Assembly: GCF_000276665.1 (NCBI RefSeq)
Contig: NW_004955476.1
Location: 9,129,635-9,193,634 of the forward strand
Direction: 5' to 3'
Length of the DNA stretch: 64,000 nt
DNA from: Chinchilla lanigera
Taxonomy: Eukaryota; Chordata; Mammalia; Rodentia; Chinchillidae
The first letter of the stretch is position 1. Each line of letters starts with the position of its first letter. The position numbers and the translations under genes were made by a program. Under the pieces are notes generated by a model that saw nothing but the letters and a program-made list of their open reading frames with translations, ran no database searches and was not told the origin of the DNA. Of this stretch, positions 45,763 to 58,099 are shown piece after piece.

Positions 45763-46152
45763 TGTCTTAGTTACTTTATCCTTACTGGGACAAAATACCC
45801 AACACCTACCAGCTAAAAACGGAGAGGTTTATTTTGGCTTGGCTTGTGGAGGTTTCAGATCGTGGCCAGCTGAGTTCAAGGCAGGGTGGCATGGGAGAGG
45901 GACATGGTGGAGGAGGCCTGCTTATGGTGTAGCAGCAGGAAGCAGAGAGCTAGATCAAGGGAGGAGTGCGGAGGAGACAGATCCAGTGACCACCTCCTCC
46001 ACCAGGGCTTCACGGCCCAACATCACATTCAGCTACTACCTCAACAGTAGACTAATTGGCTGGTGAGTGTCACGCCCCATGTTCCAATCACCTCCCAAAA
46101 TCCCCACCTATGAGCACATGAGGCTTGGGGGACATTTAGATATAAACCATAA
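45763..46152 (-). mobile_element. MaLR LTR, antisense
   Basis: 'tgtcttagttactttatcct', 'gggacaaaatacccaacacc', 'gagaggtttattttggcttg' and 'caatcacctcccaaaatccc' identify a rodent-type MaLR LTR in antisense. The 162-codon frame 45578-46066 runs through it and is not a gene. Confidence 0.88.
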
Positions 46153-46880
46153 GGTCAGACACCAAAGGTAAAGCGCCCTTTGTTGACCCAGGTGCACAGT
46201 TCGGCGGCCCAGCTCTGAGGCGCTGGCAGAGCAAAGCTTGTACCGGTTTTCCAGTTTCCCTCCTCTCTGTTCCTTTTCCTGTGCCCCTCAGTCCTATTCC
46301 CGGCTCAGTTCCCAAACAAACCACCTGCACAGAAGCCTTTGTGTCCATTTTGGACTGGGCTGAAGACATTGGAAAGCACTCTTCGTAAAACTGGGGTCTC
46401 AGTGCTCTCTTACATAAATGGGATAGAGTTTGAAGAGTTGCGGGAGTTAGAGATAAAGTATCACACTCTTAGCAGTAAGCTTCATTAAGATCACAGCTCT
46501 CTCTCTTGACATTATCAAGGTAAAATGCCTCTTCAGTGGAAAACGAAGGTCCTTCAAGGAAGTTCTTCCAATGAGTCTTGGGAAAGGCCATGATTTTGAA
46601 AGGTGGTAGGGAACTCAACTTTACCATCCTAAAACACGCAACTGGATTAGAACTTTCACACACGTGGTAGGAGAAAGGGTTTTCTCTGGGAAAGCCATCC
46701 ATTTGGAAAGAGAAGGAGAAAGAGATGATGATTTCTAAGGACACAGGATTCCGGTCTGGGGTCTTCACCCTTCCCTCTGTCTCTGAAGTAAAAATATGAG
46801 AAATATCACACAAGTGAGGTCTTTCACTGCCAGTGGACATAGAAAAGAAAGCAAAAGTGCTTGCTCTAGTTTATTTTTTT
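46153..46880. other. Unique sequence, no gene recognised
   Basis: The antisense frame at 46469-46840 (123 codons) has no domain. No repeat was recognised. Confidence 0.4.
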
Positions 46881-46882
46881 AA

Positions 46883-47052
46883 AAGTGTTCGCTACTCAGG
46901 AGGCTGAGGCAGGAGGACCACAAGTTCAAGGCTAGCCTGAACAGCTTATCAAAACTCTGTCTGGATATAAAGTAATTCATAATAATAATAAAAGTGGCTG
47001 GGAAATACTCTCCTCAGAGCTCCTTTGGTTTAATCCCCAGCACCACACAAAA
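46883..47052 (+). mobile_element. B4-type SINE, 5'-truncated
   Basis: The B1 part begins at 'gctactcaggaggctgaggc' and continues 'caagttcaaggctagcctga'. After an AATAAT linker comes the ID part 'gctgggaaatactctcctca' with 'taatccccagcaccac'. Confidence 0.88.
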
Positions 47053-47594
47053 TAGGTTCAGAGTATAATGTTATTTAAACATAAACACAAAACCATAAAC
47101 TCAAGTGTAATGTGCTATTTTCCCTATAAGTATGAATGTCTACATATAGAAGTGAGGGGTTAAGTTTTAGTCAATTCCAGGGTAGCTGGGTTGATTTGGG
47201 ATTTGCCATTTCTCTTCTCGGGGGTGTCTCTGTGTTCACCAAGAGAAAGAAGAGTGGGGCGCTCTGTAATCTCAAAGCGACTACAGTGACAAACAAACAA
47301 GCTGTCCCATCCTTGGCCACCATGTTTCAATGCCAACAGCTGCTGGGACTTCCATTAGTCTCCATGGTACCCGCTTTCCCATTCTTAGGCCCTAGTCCAG
47401 GATAGAAATCTGCTGCCATCTCTTCTGGAGTTGACCAACCTCTCTGGATCCCCCAGGAGCCCATGCCCCGTCCTCGCTGTTCTCACCGCATGAGGACTAA
47501 ACACTCTGCAACACCTTGGGCTTTCTGTGAGGTCCTGCCAGGCATCACACACAGCTAAGGAGGGCTGGACAAAGTCCTCATGGAGATATCCGTG

Positions 47595-48078
47595 CTTGAG
47601 CCCCAACATCTGCGGTTATGCTGGTTATGCTATCTTTCACAGCAAAGGAAAATTAAGGTGGACTATGCAGTTAAGATTGTTAATGAGTTGACTTCAAGAC
47701 AGGAAGGTTACTCTGGAATATCCGGTGGGCCAGGTGTAATCACAAGGGTCTTCAGCCATGGAAGGAACAGCAGAAGAGTCAATGTCAGAGCACTTCAGTG
47801 TAAGAAAGACGTGAGTGGCCATTGCTGCTTCGAAGATGAAAGAACGGGACCAGAGGCAAAGAAGTGTGCACAGCCATGAAATAGCCAGAAAATACAAGAA
47901 AAAATTCCTCCCTAGAACCTCCAGAAAGGAGTGCAGCCCTGTCCACAGCTGGATTTTAGCTCACAGAGGCCCACAGTGGATATCTGACCTCCATAACTTT
48001 AAGAGAATAAATCTGTGTTGTGTTAAATCAATAAATGTGTTTTAATTTGTTATAACAGCAAGAAGCGAACATATTCAG
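47595..48078 (+). mobile_element. MLT1 LTR (MaLR)
   Basis: 'atccggtgggccaggtgtaa', 'tcacaagggtcttcagcc' and 'cctagaacctccagaaagga' then 'atatctgacctccataactt' and 'aatttgttataacagcaaga' follow the MLT1 consensus nearly end to end. Three small open frames inside are artefacts. Confidence 0.9.
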
Positions 48079-48900
48079 CCACTTCGGGCTCTGGCTCCTG
48101 CCGCCTGCTGACTCGGTGTTTTTCTCCTTGCCCGGCTGCTGTGTCTCATGGACGCACCGTGCTCTTAGAGCGCAAAACTCACCTGTACATTCTGTCGCTT
48201 CGCGCCTTGGGGGCCTCGTGTTGGGACCTTCCCCACTTCCGCTATTCTGTTCGCCTCCCCTAGTCCTTAACCGAGTCTCTGGACTCGGGTACAAGCAATT
48301 TCGGTCAACTACGTATTCCCCCAAATAGACCAGTGCTGCCACAACCTTTTGAAACGCCCACTTCCAGCTGTATGTTCCTTCCCCAACACAGGGAGTCTAG
48401 AACACCCTGGCTGCTGTTCGAACAGAGATGGGTCCAGAAATTTTTAAAACACAGCCAAACAAAACTCGTCAGTTAGTAAACAGTTCTCTTCTCTTCCTTA
48501 ACATCTAGTTTTCACTGAATTGAATAGATTCCATTTTCAGTGCAGGCTGAGTCCGTACACAACAGGCGGGGGGCAAAGGCACACCCTCACAGACGAGGAA
48601 GGAAGAAGAGATCAAGGACAGGTGAGGAAGACCGGGAAAAACATGGGAGGCCAGAGGCGCACGGGAGAAGGAAGCAAAACACAGCAGAGATGCTGTCCAA
48701 GCAGAGCCAGGTCGATCGCCCACGCGAGCGGCCTGGCCCGTCTCCCTGGGAACGGGGAGTCCCTCTTCCGGCCCATTCCCAGTGGCACCTTGATTTTTGT
48801 CTTTTCCCCAGATTGTCTACCTTTCTCATTCACTTCTTTTCCATCGCATTCTTATCTTTATTCTCCTCAACTGAAATTGTCTGGATAGTCCATTGCTGTT
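48079..48900. other. Unique sequence with a small CpG-retaining patch
   Basis: 48.08-48.31 kb keeps about ten CpGs, and 48.55-48.78 kb is moderately GC-rich. Several overlapping frames of 70-139 codons occur on both strands, but none has a domain. It could be an eroded small CpG island or an old LTR internal piece. Confidence 0.35.
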
Positions 48901-48904
48901 TCTT

Positions 48905-49020
48905 GTTTTTTTTAGATGGTCTCACTATGTGGCCCAAGCTGGCCTCAAACTCTCTGTGATCCTCCTGCCTCAGCTGCCCAAGTGCTGGGATTATAGGCGT
49001 GCACCACCACTCCTGGCTCC
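48905..49020 (-). mobile_element. B1 SINE, antisense
   Basis: 'ttagatggtctcactatgtg', 'gcccaagctggcctcaaac' and 'gtgctgggattataggcgtg' are clear B1 complement hallmarks. The internal duplication is absent. Confidence 0.92.
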
Positions 49021-49061
49021 ATTATAGTTTCTTAACAACTGTTGACACTCAGAGAACACTG

Positions 49062-49490
49062 ACATTTCTTGAGCACCTCTTTCGTGCCAAGGGTAGCACT
49101 AGGTGAGGGAGATGAAATGCATGCTGCTCATTTACCCCATCAGTCAGGAAGCAATACACACAAAGGGCAGAACTAATAGAAATTATCAAGAGATAGGAAG
49201 CTATTCATCCTGCCATTTTCCTCCAATCAAGGAATGTATAGGTCCTAGTAGAGAAAATTATAAACCAGTTATGCAACATAAGGTAAGTGAATCCGTGCCT
49301 GGCATTTTACCTTTTATACTGAGTTCTCTTTAGCAAAACTTGTGACATATTATTACTCCCATATTTCTGCTTCTGTAACTAAGGAAAACTGAGTCTTGAA
49401 GAAGTTAAGTGCTTTGACACAAGTCATTGAAGCTGGAGCTTGAACCCACATCTCTTAATTCCAAATCTGATTAGTATTTTCCCAAACTAT
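49062..49490 (+). mobile_element. MIR SINE, split or two copies
   Basis: A MIR 5'-type phrase is at 49068-49110 ('ttgagcacctctttcgtgcc'). The core and 3' part are at about 49.36-49.48 kb ('gtaactaaggaaaactgagt', 'gaagctggagcttgaaccca'). About 250 bases of other sequence intervene, so this is either one split copy or two neighbours. Confidence 0.65.
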
Positions 49491-49894
49491 GCCATATACC
49501 AAATTGCTGAATAACTGTGAGTTTCATTAAATATTCTATTTTGTTTTATAAACTGTTAAATCTGTGCAGTACATCCAGCAGTCATGATATGTTGGGTAGC
49601 AGTTTTTAAATAGACTGAAGCATTAGAATTGGTTTTAATGCAAAGGAATTCACCTTTTTACATTTAATTGGTGGCAGATGTTTCTGATTGGCAGGAAGGA
49701 CTTTTTCATCTCCCAATGCAAAGTTTTCCAGAATGCAGCAGTGCAGTTTATTCTTACATTAGAGAATAAATTCCAAGCCTATCATAGAAAGAAAATGGAA
49801 AATCTACTAGTAAGGCCAGGCCTGAAAACAACCACTCTTCAAATCCGAGGTACAGAAGAAGGCCTTGCCCCGGGAAAACTACCTTTGTAATCTT

Positions 49895-50125
49895 GGTATC
49901 TCTCCTGGCAGGACTCAGAAGCTTAAATATCACATGGTTTCTCTTATACGAGAAACCCAATTTATAAATAAGAGCAAAACAAAAGACAGACTAGGAAGTA
50001 GGGAGATAGACCTTTTTCAAATGGGAAGGGTTAAAATATGGAGGCAGGTGAGGGAAAGGGACTGAAAAAGGAATTCAGATGTGTTGTGTACGCACACCAG
50101 CCTCCTACAAGGAAGAGAATCATCG
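49895..50125 (+). mobile_element. L1 3'-end fragment, sense
   Basis: 'gcttaaatatcacatggttt' and 'ctcttatacgagaaacccaa' followed by G/A-rich DNA ('ggaagtagggagatag', 'gaggcaggtgagggaaaggg') is an L1 3' UTR with its polypurine tract. The complement of the same block is at 20.84-21.06 kb. Confidence 0.6.
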
Positions 50126-50324
50126 TGTGCTACAAACGTGGACTCGTAGAAAAATGAAGAAGTGGAAGTTCTCCAGTTTCATTCTTCATAGACGTTACTG
50201 AAGAAAGGAAAATTTTAGGAGAAAAAAAATTGTACTTACCCTTTTGTTTAAGGTGGGCTGATAAGCTCTTAATATTAAAAATCTTAAAATACAAAATGTC
50301 AAAGTATTTTATTTGAAATTTTAG

Positions 50325-50432
50325 CTGGGCATGGTGGCATAAGACTACACTCCTAATATTCAGGAGGCTGAGGCAGCAGGATCACGAGTTCAAGGCCAGC
50401 CTGGGCTACACCAGGAGAACCTAGTTTAATGT
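50325..50432 (+). mobile_element. B1 SINE
   Basis: 'tagctgggcatggtggcata', 'ttcaggaggctgaggcagca' and 'gttcaaggccagcctgggct' identify a sense B1. It lacks a long A tail. Confidence 0.92.
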
Positions 50433-51845
50433 TTTTTTCATTTTTAATTTTACTTGAAGACAAACTCTAATTTGGGTCACATCCTCTAAGCCTGCAGAGT
50501 GTTGTCACTGTCTCCAATGTCCTTCCTGGGGAACTAGAAGAACCTCAATTTTCATCTGTTTCTAGATCTGGTCCTAGTCTAATCTTAGGTTCATCCTGGC
50601 CACATGACCGAGGCGTGACGTTCAGTAGTCTGGACCTGCAGGCAGGAGCTGCATGGAAAAGAACACGCCAAGGTAACACTGGCAAGGAGGAAGACAGTGG
50701 CAAAGCTCAGGTTGTCAGAGGGTAAGGAGGCCAAACGCCCAATGGAGGGGACCTGGAGGAAGGGCAGTTGTATCTGTGAATCCGGAGGAGGGTCAGCTGT
50801 ATCTGTGAACCTACCCTGAGGTGACAGGAGGAGCACAGTGAGGAGACGTTCACAGAGGGGAACACTCAGGGACACCTCTGGATCAAACTCTTGCACTCAT
50901 TTTGCACTTCTGACATGGCAGATGGCTGAGCACGGGCCCTGCACCAGGCCTGGTCCTGCATACACGAAGTAGTATCCTCACATTTCACATAGCGGTGACT
51001 TCCTCCTCCGTCCGGCTGCAGGAGGCTCATCGCAGGTTCTCTAGCTTCAAGGCTGTTGTCTTTCTTCTTAGTGACCTCTACGTGTACGTGACAATGACGG
51101 TGAGGAAGATAAGTTAGGATAACAGGATAAGGGAAGAAAATGAAATCAAAATGAACCCAGCAGGAACTTAACACAAATTTAAAGCCAAAAATATTCCCAT
51201 CTAACTACGTGTTTCATAGCTTACTTGAACTTTTTTAGTAAGTGTTTGAAGAGAAGAGATGTAGGTTTACTACAGTGTCAGCAATGGGATAAGCCTGTGC
51301 CCTAGGGAATCTCTCATGTCACATAGTGATGACTTCATTGTCTTGTCTTCCCTGTAAAATTTTACTTAAAAAGGACCAGAAGAGAAGATGAATGTCTTCC
51401 CAAGGACAACGTGGTCAGGCACCAAGTCTTCCTTTTAATACAGCATAATCACTTTCTATATTTCAATCAGTTCTGGGCAATGTCAGTTAAATCCAATATC
51501 ATCTATTCTATTGATTTCAACTTTACAGCAATATTAGTTTTTCATGGAAAAATCCAACACGAATGGGCTCATGTCTGATATGCTTTTGTCATATTTCACA
51601 GAGAGGCCCACAGTCTTGCCATTTGTCATGATTTCATGGAGCAGCGGATGAGTATTTAGTCAAGTTTCCTTCTTACCTGTGCTCCCACCAGAGGCGCAAG
51701 TGGGGGTAGATTTCACCCACGTGTGGAAGCCACTCAGGTGGAAATCCTTCTTGCCCAAAAAGTGGGAAACCCTAGAAACACAGAAGACAAGATTGTCTTT
51801 ACATACGCAGTTTGGTGATGCAGGACTCTGCGCTGTGGATCCAAG
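50433..51845. other. Unique sequence, no gene recognised
   Basis: Near-duplicate 18-20-base phrases occur at about 50.77 and 50.80 kb ('gtatctgtgaatccggagg' and 'gtatctgtgaacctaccct'), a small internal duplication. Open frames of about 100 codons on the - strand have no domain. Confidence 0.4.
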
Positions 51846-51849
51846 CACA

Positions 51850-52055
51850 CCCGACCTTGGATCCTTCCTCTACCACTTAAGGCTGGGGTGGCCTCAGGAC
51901 ACTTACTTCCTTCTGTTTGCTCATCCAGAGCACGATGATATGAATGCTTAACTTTCCATGTTAACTGTACATGTGAAAATACTTAGCACAGTACCTTGCA
52001 TATAGTAGGGACTTCATAAATGCTAATATTTTAATGTCATTAGTATTACTGCTAC
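51850..52055 (+). mobile_element. MIR SINE, near full length
   Basis: 'ccttcctctaccacttaagg', 'gtgaaaatacttagcacagt' and 'accttgcatatagtagggac' then 'ttcataaatgctaat' match both the 5' tRNA-related side and the LINE-like 3' end of MIR. Confidence 0.85.
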
Positions 52056-53825
52056 CATCTGTAAATGGTACTGAAGAACCAATTAGAAAAGTTAAGATTA
52101 AAAACAGCCCTTGAATATTTTTACCTGGGTCCTGAGATGGAAGAGGCCTTTTATGTGGCCAAAATAACCAAGGGAATAGAAGTATAAAGTCATATTAAAA
52201 TGTTTCATGCAGGGAAAAATAAGTGGCCTCCTGACTTGATTTTGCTCATTTATTTTTCTAGCAACCATTAAACCATAATCAGACCCTTAGAACTGGAAAC
52301 ACCTCATGCTAATAGTAGGCTTGCATGTAACAACTGAGGTCTTTGGGCAAAGAGATACTATGGATGCCCAAGCCTGTACTTCCTCTGTAACCCAAAGCCC
52401 TCCTAGATGCAACAAGCAGTTAGTAAGACGCTTTTACTGTCCTGGAATGAAATCGAGAGATAAAATAACCTATCTTTATAGAACTTTAAAAAAAAATGTC
52501 CCAAGTATAATTAAAGGAAAAATAAAAGTAATGTATAGTAAAATATGTTTGGGCACAGCTATACAGGAAACTTAATGAAATTGTAGATAATTGTGATTGA
52601 AAATAGAATCACCTGGACTATGGTAACTACAGAGATTGGTATGGGTGGCTGGATTGGCAGTTCTGACACCAAGCGCTGTTACTGAATCACTGATGTTATT
52701 TTCTGAAATGCGGATTGACTCTCAGCAAAGCACCAAATGAACCACAGTACCATCTTTCCTTGATTTACATAGTAATTGCACTCTTGGAAAATTCAGTGTA
52801 TGCTAAAGCTATACAAAAATATCTGGTGTTAGATGTATTAGGAGTTAAGCTCTGCCAGACAGTTATGAATAGGCTTGTCATTGACACCATACTTGGAAGG
52901 AAGTTCCAAGGTTGTTCAAACTTAAACTTGAGGCAATTCTTCATTGTGTAGGCTTCCTTGTCTGTTAAATACCATGTGGCATTGCTAATCCTTCACCATT
53001 TCTAGGCCAACAGGGCCAACCAATCACTGAGACCTAGAATAATCCCCATTTAATTTTCAAAATGTCTCCTAGGGACTGGTCTTGTGCCCACTGAGAATAC
53101 TGCAGAGGTCATACTAAGAGCCTGGAATTCTCCGGACAGCCAGCCTTTGACTAAGTGTGGAGGCTCCTCACCTACCTGGCCTCACTATGACCTGCTCAGC
53201 CCCAGAGCCCCGCCTGGGTGGGTGTCTCTTATCCAGGAAGTCAGTGTAAATCTCCAGTTCCTCTTCCCGTGCTTCCCCAGGAGGCACAGCTCTGGGAAAG
53301 ACTCCCCAGACTTTGATTGTCCTGTGTTATCTGATTTCCAGCATTATCCCAAGAGCTCTTGAGGTCAGGACCAACCAACCAATTTTCATAACTCTATACT
53401 TATAATTACTTCTGCCTCTTTAAATTTAGATTTATGACTTTGTCCTGAGTGCCTGGCTAGGGACTATCACATAAGACAGATAAAAAAGATATTTGAAAGG
53501 ATTGATGAATGACAAGTTTATGCTGAACATTTGTTCTGAGTGAGAGAAATTCAAAGTAGAACCTATGCTCAAGTTGTTCATAGACAAGGAAAGGGCCTAT
53601 ATCACTCACGACCATTTTCCAAAAGACCAAGAGAAGCTGCATCACATTCATTAGATATGGGTTGTGAGCCATCTTCACGGTGCCATGCATTTTATTTGGA
53701 ACTGGTGGAGAAAAAAGACTTCTGTGAAACCCCTAGTTTAGAAACGATTACTGTTATTTCAGGTGGGCTAGGTGGGCTATTCTGATGTGGGGCAGAACAG
53801 CGCAGGATTGTTTTTAAATGGCAGT
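52056..53825. other. Unique sequence, no gene recognised
   Basis: AT-rich to 53.0 kb. The block 53.04-53.38 kb is richer in GC, with a 92-codon frame that has no recognisable domain. No repeat family was assigned. Confidence 0.4.
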
Positions 53826-53829
53826 TTTC

Positions 53830-54075
53830 ATACTTGGGGTATTTTAAAGTACTTCAAAGTGCTCTACAAAGTAATGAGTTAAACGCTAGGAGTGAGAAGC
53901 CATGTGTGCTAGTGGAGAAAGCCATTATGCTCTTGACAGTAGCTCAGACGGCACTGTGGAAATTAGAAGCAGTTTTATTGATATTGGCCAGGATTTGGGA
54001 CTAATCCTTGCTCTTTTTGAAAATCACCATGGGATCTTTAAATTGCACTTGGATGGCCGCTGTGTTTAATAAGAT
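53830..54075 (+). mobile_element. L3/CR1 LINE relic
   Basis: 'gtacttcaaagtgctctaca', then 'attggccaggatttgggact' and 'aaaatcaccatgggatcttt' with 'aaattgc', are the 3'-region phrases of CR1-type elements (L3 in mammals). It is a very old element that survives well here. Confidence 0.6.
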
Positions 54076-54191
54076 TGTTTTCTGGACCTGAAACTGAACC
54101 AAAAAGTTTTTGTGCAGATATTCTACAAATAAAGTACATTTGGAGACAGCATTTTTTTCCATAATGAATTTGGATAATGAAAGTTTTTGTT

Positions 54192-54213
54192 GTTTTTTTT
54201 TTTTTTTTTTTTT
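54192..54213. repeat. Poly(T) tract
   Basis: An uninterrupted T run of about 21 bases preceded by TTTTTGTTG. No SINE body was found next to it, so it is either a slippage tract or the tail of an otherwise lost antisense element. Confidence 0.9.
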
Positions 54214-56589
54214 GGTAGATGAAGCAGGGAGCAAAAGAATCCCCATGACCCTCTCTAGGTTTCAAAGCAGCCTCACTGGAGACTCTGAAATACTTAGATA
54301 AATGTGTTCCAGCACAGTCTTTGCTCTTCGGGGATCTGCTGGGACCAAGGCAGAGGTGCCGAAAATCTAATGAGAAAGCCTGTCCATGAGCAATTTCCAA
54401 TAGCTTTTAACAGGCTCGCAAGGTTAGGAAGGTCCAAACAAATGCACAAACTTGAGGATATCCAATAGAATAATTGCTTACACTTTTAGACTTCTGAAAT
54501 TTTTATATAAAATTCCAACCAAATTCTATCCAAATACCAGTGACAACTTAATTGGGAAGTGTCTGAAGCAACTTGAAGTCTAATATCTATTTTACTATGT
54601 TGCATCATCTATTAATCTGAAATAAAATGTTGATACTAGTAGGTCTGAGAAAAACACTATAAGCCTACCATGAAATGTATAGCTTGGATAGATTTTAAAC
54701 CTAATCATTTGTAGAAGTTGTCTTATATTCTGTTTAGAATTTGCTTAAAAGTATGTCATTATAATTCAATTCATTCACTCAACTGAATTTAATTAGGTAG
54801 GAGACACCTCTGAGACAAGAACATATGTTAAGAAATTGTGATTAAAAGCCCAGAAGCACAAGTTTCGGTTCACAGTTTACAGTTAGCAATAGTAAGATCA
54901 TCTACTAACCCTGGAACTTAAATATCTCCAAACTATCAACTTTGAGTTATGAACTTGGTCTTTTCCTATCTTGCCAAAATATTCACCATGAACCTTTAAA
55001 GCCAGAGGAAAGCAAGACAGAACCATGGGGAGCATCAGTAGCCATGTTACTTTGTACACTGCATATAAAATAAAACAAAACAATGCATTCAGATGAAACA
55101 ATACACTTTTCTATAAACACAAGTTATATAAGTTTGACTGCAGGTGGTCTTGCCTTGCTGCAGCGTTTCCCAGGGCCCCTGGTGTGAGTCTGAGAAGTCT
55201 CAGTGTGAGTCAGAGAAGTTGGAGAGGGCTGAGGGGTCACAGCTCCTCACTTGCCAACATTGCAGTGTAACCCCAAACTCTCCAGGGGTCAAACACAGTA
55301 AGGAGGTGTGACAGTGGAAAACACAACAGACCTTTTAAAACTTAGGGAAAATGTAAAAGATGATTCTTAGTATTTACGAGACATAAAATTTACATACTTC
55401 ACTTGTCCAATTGTCTATAGTTACTTACCCAAATTCATGGTACACTGCTGGCCCCTCCTGGTAAGACCTACCCTAGTGCTATCCGCCTCAGCCCCACATG
55501 CAAACACTTGGTGATGTTTCCTCTTTTGAGGTAGATGTTGTAATGAGAACCCAAATGAAGGCAAAAGCTTTGTATTAGTATAGAAAGAATGCAAATTTAG
55601 GACACAGCCAGTTCTCCCAATCTCCCTTCTACCCTTCACCCTTTCTTCCTGCTACACTGTAAAGGCAAGAGCCACACCATCTTTCTTGCCACCAAGTTCC
55701 CACATCTACTCCATCGAGGATGGGCTTCCCTTAAATACTTTTTGAATGAAGGAGTAGAATTGCCTTTCGGCTCTGACTTCTGTCTTGGCCTCCGCCTGTT
55801 AATCTGTGAAGTGAACGCTGGGCTTGGTGATGTCCTCATCCCCAACCTAGGATATGGTTTCTTAACTGTTCGTCCTTGTTGTAAACACAGCCTTTAGGAC
55901 CAGTCTCCAGGAGCAGCCCCAAACCACTGCCCTTTCAGTGCTTCTCACTCTTCTTCACACAAAGAATTTGTTCTACGCTTACACAAATATCCTAGAACAG
56001 GCCTGACAGTGGGAACTTTGACCATCCCAAGCCATCTGCATGCAAAGGTCAAGTGAAGAGTGCGGGTGACTATATCAATAGTTTGATTCTCTAACTCCCA
56101 ATACTATTAGCTTAGGAGCAATGGTCTATCCAGAGAATTTCCTCCATTCTTGATGGAGAGAGGCAAGACTATATCACTTCCAGGCTTGGCTGAAAAGCTA
56201 TAGCTTTTAAATAGAACCAACTCCACTTTTCCTTTCTTTATGAAGATGTAATTTTCAAGTTGTACATTTTTCCTTACACAAATAAGTATGCTGCTGAATT
56301 AGGTTTTGAAACATTATGTTACAAACACACCAAAAAACTTTTAAACTCATAAACCAAAATATAATATAATATTCCAACAAATCACTCTTTTTCTGAATGT
56401 TGATTGACATGTACTCTTCTGGATAAATATTTTCTTTTTTAAAGTGTGATTTTTAAAAAAGTCCTAAATTTAAAAGCTGGCATTGGCAGGAACAAATTCT
56501 TCATACTGATAACAGAAAATACAACTTCTCCTACTCAAATTCCTATTAACCACAGAAAGTACCAGTGAAACGCGATTAAATAAACAATG
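54214..56589. other. Unique AT-rich sequence, no gene recognised
   Basis: No transposon family was identified and no coding domain found. Antisense frames near 54.9, 55.4 and 55.7 kb (67-72 codons) are not similar to anything I know. Confidence 0.4.
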
Positions 56590-57240
56590 CTAAGCCCTCT
56601 CCTTGACATTCCCAGAGGCCAAAATTAACAGCTGGATTTAGGATGCTCAACTGCTTCTTTGTTCTTAAAAACTGCATACTCCTGCCACGGTGTGGATTGA
56701 TATGACTCAAGACGGGCCAAAGCAAAGAGATTTAGTTTATGCATCTGAGCTGCAGTCAAAGTCAAACAGGTAGGGTTTGAAAGTAGACCAAGGAGCCGGA
56801 ATTCCAGGCATCGCTCACACAGAACCTGGGCTGGGCTGCCTCTCCTTTGCGCGAATCGTCCAAACCAAACACAGCCACTCGTTTCCAGTTTTTTCCATTC
56901 CTGTGCATAGTTTCCAACTGTGGAAACAGAGAGACAACTGCTTGACTTCACGTCAGATGTCAGGCCCGCTGACCTGCAAGGAAAGCCCACTTGACAGTGT
57001 GGACACTGCCTGGAGCGTACAAGTCTGTGGTCTGCCCCAAAGTATTTGCTCTTCTGCCAGAAATACAGACGGAAGTAAAATGAGAACATTTTAAAGGTTT
57101 AATGTAAACAGTGTGCTTTAAAGAACACATTATACTGAAGTTTATTTTCTCTTTAACTCAGAGCTATTTTCTGTTTAAATTACAGGAGCAGAAAGGATTA
57201 AGCTGAATGAGAAGTGGCATTTTCCCTCCAATTTTAAAAC
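56590..57240. promoter_or_regulatory. Candidate conserved noncoding element
   Basis: A 650-base repeat-free block with balanced composition. It has words such as 'ttgcgcgaatcgtccaaacc', 'gacttcacgtcagatgtc' (CRE-like) and 'aagtttattttctctttaac'. A 154-codon antisense frame (56625-57089) and a 105-codon sense frame (56777-57094) overlap on opposite strands. Neither has a domain, which fits constrained noncoding DNA better than a gene. Confidence 0.35.
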
Positions 57241-58084
57241 ACACTGTTGATTTTTCAGAATTATTGCACGAAAAAGCAAATTTCAGATGCGTGTAGTATG
57301 CTATCCTTCAAATCAGAAAGAACAGTATTTGAGAAAGTACACAGGTATCTACCCAGTTATACGGAAGACATACAGGAAGGCTACAGCAGAAATGAAAGAG
57401 ACTGGATGCTGGAGGCAGGTGAGGAAAAGTAGGGGAAGTAACAGGGGAATCAGCAAGTTAGTGGGGGAAGGAACGTGGGAAATTACTCTAGATCAGGACG
57501 GCCAACCTATAACACACATATTATTTTGGTTGCCCTTTAAGACAAAAGATGTTATTGTATGAGTTGTTTTTGATTAAATGAAAACCGCAGTATTCAGGTT
57601 TAATTGGAGTATCACACTTTGTAGTGAGTAAGCAGGCTTGGGTTAGTTCAGGCACTTGTCTTCGAAAGGTTCACCATCGCTGCTCTAGTGTATATTTTAG
57701 AGGTGTGACTCTTAGGACTATGCTAATCTCCCACTTATCTTTTTCACAACCAAAACAATCAAGAGTTAAAGCAAACAGCGTGTGCAGGGAATGCACAATG
57801 GAACGGAAACACTAACATGTGATCTAATTGTTGCAAATGAATCACATAAATACACACTAGGGGATAGGTAAGAAAAGAAGTAACTTTGAAAAAGTGTCAA
57901 AACTGGCCATTGTAAGGCTGAAGGCATGAAATACTAAGTACACGTAAACTCTATAATATTGCCTATAAATGTGTTTTTCACAGTCAGAGAAAGAACTTTT
58001 TAAAAAGAAAAGGAAAGTCTAAAACAAATGCCTTAACCTTGGGTTAAAATATAAGATATTAGCATAAAATCCCTGCCACATATC
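57241..58084. other. AT-rich sequence flanking the ERVL remnant
   Basis: Purine-rich DNA at 57.40-57.48 kb ('gcaggtgaggaaaagtaggg') resembles the G-rich tract of the L1 3' UTR, so part of 57.28-57.56 kb may be an L1 3' end. No gene is recognised. Confidence 0.4.
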
Positions 58085-58099
58085 TGAGCAGTTATGCTG

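Noticed and set aside
45578..46066. 162-codon frame as a gene
   Set aside because: Most of it is antisense MaLR LTR sequence, with no domain.
57280..57560. Firm call of an L1 3' end
   Set aside because: Only the purine-rich tract is suggestive. The diagnostic phrases seen at 20.9 and 49.9 kb are absent.
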